A stretch of DNA of 32,093 bases from Lachnospiraceae bacterium (GTDB lineage Bacteria; Bacillota; Clostridia; Lachnospirales; Lachnospiraceae). Below are positions 24,051 through 32,093 of this stretch, one piece after another. The stretch is from contig JAGAFR010000072.1 of NCBI GenBank assembly GCA_017612555.1, positions 1 to 32,093 of the forward strand. Direction: 5' to 3'. The notes below the pieces were generated by a model. The model made no database searches, was not told the DNA's origin, and saw nothing but the letters and a program-made list of their open reading frames with translations. A program made the translations under genes and the position numbers. The first letter of the stretch is position 1; every line of letters starts with the position of its first letter.

Positions 24051-24980
24051 ATGACAAGAGTTATAGGAGTCAGATTCAGAACGGCCGGAAAGATATATTA
24101 TTTCGGACCTAAGGATATCGAATTCAAGAGAGGTGACCACGTGATCGTGGAGACCGCAAGGGGTGTGGAGTACGGAACTGTTGTGCTTCCCAATATGGAT
24201 GTTGCGGATGAGAAGATCAACCAGCCTCTTAAAAACGTTATCCGTAAGGCTACGGGCGATGATGATGAAAGAGAAAAGAGAAACCGTGAAAAGGAAAAGG
24301 ACGCATACAAGATCTGTCTTGAGAAGATCCATAAGCACGGCCTGGAGATGAAGCTCATAAATGCGGAGTACACCTTCGACAACAATAAGGTACTGTTCTA
24401 TTTTACAGCAGACGGAAGAGTTGATTTCCGTGAACTTGTAAAGGACCTTGCGGGAGTGTTCAGGACCAGGATCGAGCTTCGTCAGGTAGGTGTCAGAGAT
24501 GAGACCAAGATACTCGGCGGAATGGGAATATGCGGTCGTCCTCTTTGCTGTCACGAGTACCTGGCTGATTTTGCACCCGTGTCCATCAAGATGGCCAAGG
24601 AACAGAATCTGTCGCTCAACCCCACGAAGATATCGGGAATATGCGGTCGCCTCATGTGCTGTCTGCAGAATGAAGCACAGGTATATGAAGAACAGGGAAG
24701 AAGACTTCCGAGGATCGGTGATACGGTCACCACTCCTGACGGAACAAAGGGTGAGGTCAGAGAGACGAATGTACTCAAGCAGCTCGTCAAGGTGGTTGTA
24801 GAGATCGATGATGAGAAGGAGCTGCGTGAATATCACGTTGATGAGCTCAAGTTCAAGTCGCGCCACAAGAAGGATCAGAAGAACAAGAAGTCCGATGAGG
24901 AGATCAAGGAAGAGCAGGAACTTGAAGAGCTTGAAAGATTAGAAAAGAAAGATGGAAAATCCAAACTGGACGACGATTGA
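24051..24980 (+). CDS. ricT: RicT/YaaT, PSP1-domain protein of the Y complex
   Basis: 309 residues. The PSP1 domain (about 1-180) begins IGVRFRTAGKIYYF, and two Cys clusters follow, CGRPLCC and CGRLMCC, which hold the iron-sulfur cluster of the RicA-RicF-RicT complex in Bacillus subtilis. This complex guides RNase Y and is required for biofilm formation and competence. The C-terminal ~50 residues are a charged coil rich in Lys/Glu. Good ribosome-binding site AAAGGAG. The next gene starts 29 bp before its end. Partners RicA and RicF are not in the window. Confidence 0.93.
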   Translation: MTRVIGVRFRTAGKIYYFGPKDIEFKRGDHVIVETARGVEYGTVVLPNMDVADEKINQPLKNVIRKATGDDDEREKRNREKEKDAYKICLEKIHKHGLEMKLINAEYTFDNNKVLFYFTADGRVDFRELVKDLAGVFRTRIELRQVGVRDETKILGGMGICGRPLCCHEYLADFAPVSIKMAKEQNLSLNPTKISGICGRLMCCLQNEAQVYEEQGRRLPRIGDTVTTPDGTKGEVRETNVLKQLVKVVVEIDDEKELREYHVDELKFKSRHKKDQKNKKSDEEIKEEQELEELERLEKKDGKSKLDDD

Positions 24981-25707
24981 ACTAAATGAAGGAGAACGGA
25001 TAGACGATCTCGAAAGGTGCGGATATAAGATAATCCAGAACACGGAGATGTTCTGCTTCGGAATGGATGCAGTGCTGCTGTCGGGATATGCCTTTGCCAA
25101 GAAGGGAGAAAAGATCCTGGACCTGTGTACGGGTAACGGTATAGTACCGATCCTGTTGGCTGCCAAGACGCAGGCAGAGAGGATCGTCGGCATAGAGATA
25201 CAGAAGCAGGCGGCCGATCTTGCCAAGAGGAGCGTTGCCGCAAACGGGCTCTCTGAGCGGGTCAACATCATCTGTGACGATATCAGGAATGCGGAGGATT
25301 ATCTGTCTGCGGGTATATTTGATGTGGTCACATGCAACCCGCCGTACATGATAAGCGATCACGGGATCAGAAATCCCGATTCGCCAAGAGCCATAGCCAG
25401 ACATGAGATAATGTGCACGTTTGATGATGTGGCAGCAGTCGCGGCAAGGATGCTGCGGCCGGGAGGAAGGCTTTTTCTGGTACACAGACCCTTCAGGCTC
25501 ACGGATATATTCGAGACACTTACGAAGCATAATCTTGAACCGAAAAGGATGAAGCTTGTGCATCCGTACGTGAACAAAGAACCGAACATGGTGCTCATCG
25601 AAGCGGATCTCGGAGCAAGACGAAGACTTACGGTGGAACGGCCGCTTATCGTATATGAGTCGCCGAACTGTTATACTAAGGAAATATATGATATATATGG
25701 TTATTGA
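24952..25707 (+). CDS. tRNA1(Val) adenine-N6 methyltransferase family protein (YabB/TrmN6)
   Basis: 251 residues. Rossmann methyltransferase: motif I ILDLCTGNGIVPILLA (about 53-68), a following acidic residue in GIEIQ, and the catalytic NPPY in VVTCNPPYM typical of N6-adenine methyltransferases acting on tRNA. It uses S-adenosylmethionine to modify A37 of tRNA-Val in Escherichia coli. The same place in Bacillus subtilis holds yabB, but yabA, which lies between yaaT and yabB there, is missing here. The start overlaps ricT by 29 bp, with AAGAAAG as ribosome-binding site. Confidence 0.9.
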   Translation: MENPNWTTIELNEGERIDDLERCGYKIIQNTEMFCFGMDAVLLSGYAFAKKGEKILDLCTGNGIVPILLAAKTQAERIVGIEIQKQAADLAKRSVAANGLSERVNIICDDIRNAEDYLSAGIFDVVTCNPPYMISDHGIRNPDSPRAIARHEIMCTFDDVAAVAARMLRPGGRLFLVHRPFRLTDIFETLTKHNLEPKRMKLVHPYVNKEPNMVLIEADLGARRRLTVERPLIVYESPNCYTKEIYDIYGY

Positions 25708-25709
25708 TC

Positions 25710-26582
25710 ATGAGTGATAGAAATGCAGGAACGCTTTATCTGTGCGCAACTCCCATAGGGAATCTGTCCGATATTTCGGAAAGAGTGCTGGAAACCCTCA
25801 GGAGTGTTGATGTGATCGCAGCAGAGGATACGCGCAACAGTATTAAGCTTCTGAATCATTTTGACATAAAAAAACCGCTTACGAGCTATCATGAATACAA
25901 CAGGTATGATAAGGCAAACGAGCTGATCGATATGATGCGGCAAGGTGCTGACGTGGCGGTCATCACGGATGCGGGAACTCCTGCGATATCGGATCCCGGT
26001 CAGGTACTTGCCGATATGTGCCATGCGGCCGGAATAACGGTCACTGCACTTCCGGGGCCGTGTGCACTTATCACGGCGCTTGCCATGTCGGGCATTGACA
26101 GCAGAAGGTTTGTTTTTGAAGGATTCCTTCCGCCGGATAAGAAAGAGAGGCGGCAGATCCTGGGCATGCTTGAAGACGAGATGCGGACTGTAGTAGTATA
26201 TGAGGCCCCCCACCACCTTCTTGCAACGCTGGAACAGCTGTACGAACACCTCGGTGATCGCAATATAGCGGTATGCAGGGAGCTGACCAAAAAGTTTGAA
26301 GAGGTAAAGCGAATGCGTCTTTGTGAGGCGATAGGGTTTTACAAAGCAAACGAACCGAGAGGCGAATTCGTACTCGTGATCGAGGGGAGATCTTCCGAGG
26401 AACTGATGAAAGAAAAAGAAGATAAGTTTCGCGCCATGGATCTTGAAGAGCATATGTCGATGTACGAGTCCCAAGGTATGGATCATAAAGAAGCAATGAA
26501 GATGGTCGCAGCAGACAGAGGAGTATCAAAAAGAGATATCTACAATCAATTGATCATAGAGAGTAATGGGAGGAGCAATTAA
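25710..26582 (+). CDS. rsmI: 16S rRNA (cytidine(1402)-2'-O)-methyltransferase
   Basis: 290 residues. The TP-methylase family motifs are in order: ATPIGNLSDIS near the start, AEDTRNSIKLLNHF, the glycine-rich VITDAGTPAISDPG, ALPGPCALITALAMSG, and FVFEGFLP. RsmI 2'-O-methylates C1402 in the 16S rRNA decoding centre. I chose ATG 25710 over an in-frame TTG at 25704, which overlaps the upstream stop. No Shine-Dalgarno sequence is visible. A TGA-TATATA extended -10-like sequence at 25689-25697 lies shortly before the start. The metG ribosome-binding site lies inside its last codons. Confidence 0.95.
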   Translation: MSDRNAGTLYLCATPIGNLSDISERVLETLRSVDVIAAEDTRNSIKLLNHFDIKKPLTSYHEYNRYDKANELIDMMRQGADVAVITDAGTPAISDPGQVLADMCHAAGITVTALPGPCALITALAMSGIDSRRFVFEGFLPPDKKERRQILGMLEDEMRTVVVYEAPHHLLATLEQLYEHLGDRNIAVCRELTKKFEEVKRMRLCEAIGFYKANEPRGEFVLVIEGRSSEELMKEKEDKFRAMDLEEHMSMYESQGMDHKEAMKMVAADRGVSKRDIYNQLIIESNGRSN

Positions 26583-26583
26583 C

Positions 26584-28194
26584 ATGGAGAGAGAAAAATA
26601 CTACATCACGACTGCGATAGCATATACTTCCGGTAAACCGCATATCGGAAACAGCTATGAGATAGTCATGGCTGACACGATCGCAAGGTTTAAAAAGCTT
26701 GAAGGATATGACGTGTGGTTCCAGACAGGTACCGACGAGCACGGTCAGAAGATCGAGGAAAAAGCAGCCGCTGCATCCATCACGCCCAAGGAATTTGTTG
26801 ACGGTGTGGCAGGTCAGATAAAGGATATCTGCGACAGCTTAAATGTCAGCTATGACCGTTTTATCAGAACTACCGATGCCGATCATGAGAAGCAGGTACA
26901 GAAGATATTCAGGAAACTGTACGATAAAGGCGATATATACAAAGGCTCTTACGAAGGAATGTACTGTACGCCCTGTGAATCGTTCTGGACGGAAAGTCAG
27001 CTTGTGGACGGCAAGTGTCCGGACTGCGGCAGGGAAGTAAAGCCTGCCAAGGAAGAAGCATACTTTTTCAAGATGAGCAAGTACGCCGACAGGCTGATCG
27101 AATACATCAACACACATCCGGAGTTCATCCAGCCGGTATCACGTAAGAACGAGATGATGAACAATTTCCTTCTTCCGGGACTTCAGGATCTGTGCGTCAG
27201 CCGTACATCATTCAAATGGGGAATACCGGTTGATTTTGATGATAAACATGTTGTATATGTGTGGCTTGATGCCCTGACCAACTATATAACCGGGATCGGA
27301 TATGACGCGGACGGAGATTCGACGGAGCAGTTTGAAAAGCTCTGGCCGGCAGACCTTCACCTTATCGGAAAGGATATCATAAGATTCCATACGATATACT
27401 GGCCGATATTCCTTATGAGTCTTGATCTTCCGATACCGAAGCAGGTGTTTGGACATCCCTGGCTCTTACAGGGCGGCGAGAAGATGAGTAAGTCAAGAGG
27501 TAACGTCATGTATGCTGATGATCTCATCAGACTGTTCGGTCTTGATGCGATCAGGTATTTTGTTCTTCATGAGATGCCTTATGACAATGACGGAACCATC
27601 ACATGGGAGCTTGTGACCGAGAGATATAATTCGGATCTTGCAAATATACTCGGTAATCTCGTAAATCGTACGATCTCGATGAGCAACAAGTACTTTGACG
27701 GATTTGTCAGCAGCACCGGAGCGACCGATCCCATCGATGACGATCTGAAGGCTGTATGTACGAGCGCTGCAGCAAAGACAAAAGAGAAGATGGATCAGAT
27801 GCGCATGGCCGATGCCGTAACAGAAGTGTTCAACATCTTCAGAAGATGCAACAAATACATCGATGAGACGGAGCCGTGGGTTCTTGCCAAGGACGAAGCA
27901 AACAGAAACAGGCTGTCGGAAGTGATGTATAATCTTGTTGAAGGAATATGTATCGGAGCCAATCTGTTGAAACCGTTTATGCCCGATACCGCGGACAAGA
28001 TCCTCATGATGCTTTACGGCACCGAAAGAGATTTTGATCTGCTGTCGGAGTTCGGAGTATACAGAAGCGGCACCAAGGTGACGGATGCACCCGAAGTGCT
28101 CTTTGCGAGAAAGAAACTGGAAGATATCATGGAAGAGGTGTCCAGGATACAGGAAGCACAGCGTAAGGAATTCGAAAAAGAACAGGAGGGATGA
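26584..28194 (+). CDS. metG: Methionyl-tRNA synthetase, short form
   Basis: 536 residues. Class-I synthetase with HIGN in KPHIGNSYEI (HIGH-type motif), a zinc knuckle CTPCESFW / CPDCGRE, the tRNA/Met pocket region and GEKMSKSRGN (KMSKS). It charges tRNA-Met in the cytoplasm. It ends after the anticodon-binding helical bundle and lacks the ~110-residue C-terminal tRNA-binding domain of Bacillus subtilis MetS (664 residues). GGGAGGAG 8 nt before the ATG at 26584 supports that start over an upstream in-frame ATG at 26566, which would overlap the ribosome-binding site. It is next to rsmI as in Bacillus. Confidence 0.96.
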   Translation: MEREKYYITTAIAYTSGKPHIGNSYEIVMADTIARFKKLEGYDVWFQTGTDEHGQKIEEKAAAASITPKEFVDGVAGQIKDICDSLNVSYDRFIRTTDADHEKQVQKIFRKLYDKGDIYKGSYEGMYCTPCESFWTESQLVDGKCPDCGREVKPAKEEAYFFKMSKYADRLIEYINTHPEFIQPVSRKNEMMNNFLLPGLQDLCVSRTSFKWGIPVDFDDKHVVYVWLDALTNYITGIGYDADGDSTEQFEKLWPADLHLIGKDIIRFHTIYWPIFLMSLDLPIPKQVFGHPWLLQGGEKMSKSRGNVMYADDLIRLFGLDAIRYFVLHEMPYDNDGTITWELVTERYNSDLANILGNLVNRTISMSNKYFDGFVSSTGATDPIDDDLKAVCTSAAAKTKEKMDQMRMADAVTEVFNIFRRCNKYIDETEPWVLAKDEANRNRLSEVMYNLVEGICIGANLLKPFMPDTADKILMMLYGTERDFDLLSEFGVYRSGTKVTDAPEVLFARKKLEDIMEEVSRIQEAQRKEFEKEQEG

Positions 28195-28196
28195 TT

Positions 28197-29174
28197 ATGA
28201 AAAAGCTAACCGCGATCATAACAGTTCTTGCACTTACAATAGGAATGACCGTGACCGCAGCGGCTTCCCAATCCATTACTTTTGATGAATCGGGAAACGG
28301 TACCGTTACGGTAACAAATGAAAAGAAAGGGTACCTCGCTCTCGGAGCGGATCTTACCGCCGACCAGAAGAAAACCGTACTGACACTTCTGGGCGTATCC
28401 GAAGCAGAGCTGGGAGACTACGATATAGTAACTGTCACGAATACCGAGGAGCATGCTGCACTTGATAAGTATATCGACTCTGCCGTCATAGGAAAAAGAT
28501 CACTGTCATCGGTTCTCGTTAAGCCTGCCGAAAAAGGACACGGTGTGGTTGTGACAACACATAACATCAACTACTGTACGACCAACATGTACAGAAACGC
28601 CCTTATCACGGCGGGAGTTACGGATGCCGAGATCACGGTTGCGGCACCGTCCCAGATTTCGGGAACGGCTGCTCTTATAGGAGCTTTAAAAGCATACGGA
28701 AACATGAGCGGCGTACAGGTCAGCGAGAAAGCTCTTGATACTGCGCTCAATGAACTTGTTACGACCGGTGAGATCAAGGAGGCCGTAGGATCCGATGATC
28801 AGGCTGAGGAGTTCATATCGTATATCAAGACGGTGGTAGCTACCAACGATCTTAATACGAAGGAAGAGATAGAAGCAGCTATCCGCAAGGGAATGGTTGA
28901 TCTTAATGTCAGCCTGTCGGATGAAGAGGTCGCTCAGACGGTAGATCTGATGATGAAAGTCAAAGCGATGGGCATTGATTACAAGGTCCTGGCGGAACAG
29001 GCCGATGATCTCTATGCAAAATACAAGGACGACATCAAGGCAGGAACGTTTGATATCAACAAAGTCAGTCTTGATGACCTTAATCTGACCAAGGTAGTGG
29101 GAGATGCGATAACCACTACCGTTAAGAATATCGGAAGCAGTATAGCGGGATTCTTTACGAGGCTGTTTAACTGA
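28197..29174 (+). CDS. DUF1002 (YpuA-like) secreted protein
   Basis: 325 residues. A signal peptide (about 1-24, ending AAAS) precedes a domain matching DUF1002: GYLALGADLTADQKKTVLTLLG, then VVVTTHNINYCTTNMYRNALITAG and AAPSQISGTAALIGALKAY. A helical C-terminal half follows. Role is unknown. Family members in Bacillus are linked to the cell envelope, partly via a regulator of envelope stress, but I would not assert that here. The AGGAGGG ribosome-binding site spaces best with the ATG at 28197. The ATG at 28191 abuts it directly. Its stop shares bases with the next start (TGATG). Confidence 0.85.
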   Translation: MKKLTAIITVLALTIGMTVTAAASQSITFDESGNGTVTVTNEKKGYLALGADLTADQKKTVLTLLGVSEAELGDYDIVTVTNTEEHAALDKYIDSAVIGKRSLSSVLVKPAEKGHGVVVTTHNINYCTTNMYRNALITAGVTDAEITVAAPSQISGTAALIGALKAYGNMSGVQVSEKALDTALNELVTTGEIKEAVGSDDQAEEFISYIKTVVATNDLNTKEEIEAAIRKGMVDLNVSLSDEEVAQTVDLMMKVKAMGIDYKVLAEQADDLYAKYKDDIKAGTFDINKVSLDDLNLTKVVGDAITTTVKNIGSSIAGFFTRLFN

Positions 29175-29638
29175 TGTACGAAGTCAAACCTCTTAAGAGA
29201 AAAGACTGGGATTTGGCCATGCAGCTTGCATGGGACACTTTTCTTGTGTATGAGGCGCCCGAGTATGAACCCGAAGGAGTGAAGAACTTTCATGAATTCG
29301 TAAAGGGCGATGAACTTAGGAGGATGTTTGCCGTAGGAGCATACAGGGCATGGGGCGCATTTGATAAAAATGATGTGATAGTGGGTGTGTTGGGAGTTCG
29401 CAACAACTGGCACATCTCACTTCTCTTTGTGGAGCCGACACTTCATCATCAGGGGATCGCAACATCGCTTCTTAAGAATGTCTTTTTTGAAGCGGCAGCG
29501 GACGGAGCAAAAGAGATGACGGTATTCTCCTCTCCGTTTGCGGTGGAGTTCTATCACAAGATGGGATTTACGGATACCGATCACGAAAAGACTGCGGACG
29601 GTATCAGATTCACACCGATGAAGATAGAACTGTTTTGA
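29174..29638 (+). CDS. GNAT-family N-acetyltransferase
   Basis: 154 residues. The N-acetyltransferase core is seen in ISLLFVEPTLHHQGIATSLLK (about 81-101), with the acetyl-CoA-binding QGIATSLL, and a later SSPFAVEFYHKMGF (about 118-131), the family's conserved C-terminal motif. The substrate is unknown. It overlaps the DUF1002 gene by one base (TGATG), so it is co-translated, and it ends the housekeeping transcription unit. Confidence 0.85.
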   Translation: MYEVKPLKRKDWDLAMQLAWDTFLVYEAPEYEPEGVKNFHEFVKGDELRRMFAVGAYRAWGAFDKNDVIVGVLGVRNNWHISLLFVEPTLHHQGIATSLLKNVFFEAAADGAKEMTVFSSPFAVEFYHKMGFTDTDHEKTADGIRFTPMKIELF

Positions 29639-29667
29639 TTGCTTTTTTCATGGTGCTTGGCTATAAT
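29639..29667 (+). promoter_or_regulatory. Sigma-A-type promoter of the DUF624-diguanylate cyclase operon
   Basis: TTGCTT (29639-29644), a 17-bp spacer and perfect TATAAT (29662-29667). It begins directly after the GNAT stop codon. The transcript would start near 29674, with a 29-nt leader that includes an AAGGA ribosome-binding site. It is the clearest promoter in the window. Confidence 0.65.
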
Positions 29668-29702
29668 GAGAAAGGTATGATTTTACCCGAAGGATTGAGA
29701 AA

Positions 29703-30353
29703 ATGAGTAGAGTATTCAACTTCGAGGGGCCGGTTTTTTCGTCTTTGTCCCGTCTTGCAGATCTGTTTTGGCTGAATCTGCTGTTCGTAGTCTGCTGCAT
29801 TCCGATCGTTACGATAGGTGCGGCAACAACAGCTCTTTATTATGTGACACTTAAGATGGTAAAGGACGAAGAAGGGTATATAACCAGATCCTTTTTCAGA
29901 TCCTTCAAGAGGAATTTTGCACAGGCAACGGTCATATGGGCAATGTTTCTGTTTGTGGCAACGATCCTGATGTTTGATTTTCGGATAGCCGGAGGCACTG
30001 ATGGAACAATGAACAATGTCATTGTCGTAGCTGTGTTCGTAATGGTCATAATCGTTGCGATGGTGCTCACATATGTGTTCCCGATCCTGTCCAAGTTCGA
30101 TAATACCGTTGTTAATACCGTCAAGAATGCATTTCTCATCAGCATCAGACACCTGCCGTATACGATACTTATGATCATCATATCGATCGTACCGGCAGTG
30201 CTCATATGGTTTTTCCCGGCACTTCTGATACTGGTGCTCATAATGTTTTCCGCGGTTGCTTATATCAATTCGAAGTTTTTAATTAAGATTTTTACTCTGT
30301 ATATGCCGAAGCAGGATACTGACTCGGCGGAGGAAGGTAATGGGCAAGTCTGA
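29703..30353 (+). CDS. YesL-type (DUF624) membrane protein
   Basis: 216 residues with five hydrophobic helices (near 24-45, 78-95, 103-125, 147-166 and 168-190). NLLFVVCCIPIVTIGAATTA (about 25-44) with the following TALYYVTLKMVKDEEGYI is diagnostic of the family. Members often accompany sugar-transport genes in Bacillus, but here it precedes a diguanylate cyclase and overlaps it by 14 bp. Function unknown. AAGGA upstream acts as the ribosome-binding site. Confidence 0.85.
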   Translation: MSRVFNFEGPVFSSLSRLADLFWLNLLFVVCCIPIVTIGAATTALYYVTLKMVKDEEGYITRSFFRSFKRNFAQATVIWAMFLFVATILMFDFRIAGGTDGTMNNVIVVAVFVMVIIVAMVLTYVFPILSKFDNTVVNTVKNAFLISIRHLPYTILMIIISIVPAVLIWFFPALLILVLIMFSAVAYINSKFLIKIFTLYMPKQDTDSAEEGNGQV

Positions 30354-31881
30354 TAAGAACAAGAATACGCTTACAGCGCAGTGGGTCATACCCACTCTTG
30401 TTCTGATGGTCTTTTTGATAGTCACTCTTATAGACTATAACAAGACGATGAAGGAGAACTCCAAGGACAGAGCTCTTGAGCGTGTCAGTCGTCAGGCGGT
30501 CTCCGTTGCCGGTTATTACAAGGGTCTTCACGAAGGATCCATTAATGTAGTGGATGCGATCGCAGACTACCTGATGGGCCAGAAAGACATATTCAGCAAG
30601 GAATCCGTAAACATCCTCAAGCACGTTGACGACCATTGCGGATTGATCGATGCTTACATCGTTAAGAGTAACGGAAATGCAGTTGATTCGTTCGGCAATT
30701 CATATGTGACCATAGACTCATCGGAAGAATTCAAATCACTACTTGGTCCCAAAGACAGTGACGCAGCGATCATAGATTCCAAGAACAGACCGGTACTGAT
30801 GGTATCGGCTCCGATCAGAAATGAGGACGAGTGGCGCGGCAATGTCATACTGGTATACAAAGCGGATCGTATAGCTAAGCAGATGGATACGACGGCATAC
30901 AGTTATGCACTCATATACGAGAACGGTATAGTGGGCGAAACATACGGTGCGGAATCGGGACTGTTTGTTGTCGGAGATAATATCAGGAAGAAAGTCGATG
31001 AAATGACGTTTGACGATGCCAATAAGAGTGCATTTCTTCAGAATCTTGAATCGGGAAGATCAGGAACAGTTCACGTCAACAACGGAAAAGGAATCAGCTG
31101 CTACATGTGCTATCAGCCGATAGGCAAGACCGGGGCAAGCATCGTGGTCACGGTTCAGGATAAGCAGATAACCAGAAGCATTAACGAAGAGAACGAGGAT
31201 ACAAGACAGATGATCATGAAGATCGTTGTATCCATCGGTATTTTCATCGCACTTATTATCGTGATCTATATCATCAATAGGGTAGCGTTCACCAAGGAGA
31301 GCATGGAGCTGCAGAACAAGGCAGAGACAGACCTTCTTACGGAACTGCTCAACAAGATATCCACCGAGAACAAGATCAAGGAATATCTTGCAGGTGAGGG
31401 AAGCGACAAGACGAGCATGATGTGCGTCCTTGATATAGATAACTTCAAGAAGATCAACGATACAATGGGTCATGCATTCGGTGACGAAGTTCTGGCTACG
31501 CTCGGTAAGAGGATCAGGACTGAGTTCCGTGTGACTGATATAATCGGACGTACCGGTGGTGACGAGTTCATCATCTTCCTTAAGGACCTGAAGGATGATG
31601 CGGTCATCGAACGCGAAGCAGGAAGAGTCGCAGGATTCTTCAAGGACTTCACGGTCGGAACATACACGAAGTACTCGCCCACGGCAAGTATCGGAGCCGC
31701 TATATTCCCGAGAGACGGAAGCGACTACGAGAGCATGTACAAGGCAGCAGATACCGCACTTTACAAAGCCAAGAAGCGCGGTAAGAACCAGCTTGCCTTC
31801 TTCAGTGAGACCACGGAAGAAGATAAGCTCGCAGCCGAGAACGCAAGCAAGCCGAAGCCGATCGACAGTGATAACGAATAA
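30340..31881 (+). CDS. Membrane diguanylate cyclase with extracellular sensor
   Basis: 513 residues. Helix 1 (about 12-31), an extracellular region of about 255 residues that looks Cache-like (with the repeating beta strands of the family, though I cannot name the exact one), helix 2 (about 290-313), then a GGDEF domain. RTGGDEF (404-410) has an intact active site. RVTD (397-400) five residues before it is the RxxD inhibitory site, so the enzyme should make c-di-GMP and be feedback-inhibited. LDIDNFKKINDTMGH is the metal and substrate segment. The tail after 490 is charged. GGAGGAAGG supports the start. A cytoplasmic c-di-GMP output would complement the c-di-GMP-independent kinase of region 1. 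Confidence 0.92.
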   Translation: MGKSDKNKNTLTAQWVIPTLVLMVFLIVTLIDYNKTMKENSKDRALERVSRQAVSVAGYYKGLHEGSINVVDAIADYLMGQKDIFSKESVNILKHVDDHCGLIDAYIVKSNGNAVDSFGNSYVTIDSSEEFKSLLGPKDSDAAIIDSKNRPVLMVSAPIRNEDEWRGNVILVYKADRIAKQMDTTAYSYALIYENGIVGETYGAESGLFVVGDNIRKKVDEMTFDDANKSAFLQNLESGRSGTVHVNNGKGISCYMCYQPIGKTGASIVVTVQDKQITRSINEENEDTRQMIMKIVVSIGIFIALIIVIYIINRVAFTKESMELQNKAETDLLTELLNKISTENKIKEYLAGEGSDKTSMMCVLDIDNFKKINDTMGHAFGDEVLATLGKRIRTEFRVTDIIGRTGGDEFIIFLKDLKDDAVIEREAGRVAGFFKDFTVGTYTKYSPTASIGAAIFPRDGSDYESMYKAADTALYKAKKRGKNQLAFFSETTEEDKLAAENASKPKPIDSDNE

Positions 31882-32076
31882 TAATCTGATATAGTCTAAT
31901 TCAAGCATAAGTTCATAAGATAATGATCACATCAGATCTCACATCAAATTTTTGAAGAAATCTCAAGAATCTATGCTTACCCACACATCAATTTAATAAG
32001 CAGGATTCTTGATACGAAAAGAGGCACTATTGCCCCTGTATTAAGATTCCTGCTCACATCTCAAAGGAGGGATCTT
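31882..32076 (+). promoter_or_regulatory. Structured 5' leader candidate before the right-edge gene
   Basis: A 195-nt spacer. Its main feature is a 17-bp stem, 31999-32015 with 32038-32054 (one mismatch, one G-T), with an inner GGCA-CTAT-TGCC hairpin, ending 11 nt before the AAAGGAGGG ribosome-binding site. The strand 32004-32011 (GATTCTTG) could instead pair with CAAGAATC at 31964-31971, an exclusive alternative. AAGCATA (31903-31909) can also pair with TATGCTT (31972-31978). I recognise no known riboswitch class, and no clear terminator follows the cyclase gene. Confidence 0.5.
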
Positions 32077-32093
32077 ATGACAGAAAATCGAGA
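32077..32093 (+). CDS. Start of a gene truncated by the right edge
   Basis: ATG at 32077 is preceded by a strong AAAGGAGGG ribosome-binding site at a suitable distance. Only five codons and two bases are visible (MTENR), far too few to name a product. The large hairpin just upstream suggests regulation at the leader. Confidence 0.6.

Noticed and set aside
23910-24866. 318-residue minus-strand frame across holB and ricT
   Set aside because: Shadow of ricT. Its hydrophobic look comes from the complement of a charged coding region.
31060-31908. 282-residue minus-strand frame over the diguanylate cyclase
   Set aside because: Antisense to a gene with clear GGDEF motifs, with no family features.

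Overview
The window looks like a chromosomal segment from a Gram-positive Clostridia, most likely Lachnospiraceae. The reasons are Shine-Dalgarno-rich, tightly overlapping operons at moderate GC, a clostripain-type C11 peptidase, a zinc-ribbon/DUF6320-type membrane protein, a COG4908-like acyltransferase, a DUF1002 (YpuA-like) protein, and a block resembling the yaaO-tmk-yaaR-holB-yaaT-yabB-rsmI-metS region of Bacillus subtilis. I see no rRNA, tRNA, insertion sequence, prophage or CRISPR array.

Region 1 (1-8468) is a set of envelope and sensory genes. It holds a membrane-anchored C11 protease (minus), then a divergent three-gene operon (HSL-type esterase, condensation-domain-like acyltransferase, zinc-ribbon membrane protein). 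A membrane-anchored lysozyme-like protein (minus) follows, then a hybrid histidine kinase with a 7TM sensor. The kinase appears to end in half of a second receiver domain.

Region 2 (8454-13776, minus strand) is the most unusual part. It is a four-gene operon in the order fold-III PLP decarboxylase, MBOAT acyltransferase, DltD-like SGNH protein, DltA-like adenylation enzyme. It resembles the dlt system that esterifies teichoic acids with D-alanine, but it adds a decarboxylase and has no carrier-protein gene. The residue matching the D-Ala-selecting Cys of DltA is Ser. The decarboxylase C-terminus resembles BtrK and the exosortase-A-associated decarboxylases more than diaminopimelate decarboxylase. 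I infer a dlt-like pathway that decorates an envelope polymer with a decarboxylated or otherwise unusual aminoacyl group.

Region 3 (13803-20568, plus) holds a D,D-carboxypeptidase with an unusual cytoplasmic tail, peptidase T, an FAD oxidoreductase/UDP-galactopyranose-mutase-like flavoprotein, a GT-C membrane glycosyltransferase and an HdeD-like membrane protein. Two intergenic spacers here carry long imperfect inverted repeats.

Region 4 (20546-29638, plus) is the housekeeping block: Orn/Lys/Arg decarboxylase family protein, guanylate-kinase-like protein (in the place of tmk), YaaR, HolB, RicT, YabB-type tRNA methyltransferase, RsmI, MetG, a DUF1002 secreted protein and a GNAT acetyltransferase. 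Genes mostly overlap, except for a hairpin-containing spacer before holB. yabA is absent.

Region 5 (29639-32093) has a strong sigma-A-type promoter driving a YesL/DUF624 membrane protein and a membrane diguanylate cyclase. After these comes a 195-nt spacer with a large hairpin and competing pairings in front of a gene that runs off the right edge.

Several genes (lysozyme-like, PLP decarboxylase, D,D-carboxypeptidase, flavoprotein) lack a Shine-Dalgarno sequence and have a -10-like hexamer only 7-10 nt before the start codon. This suggests leaderless transcripts.
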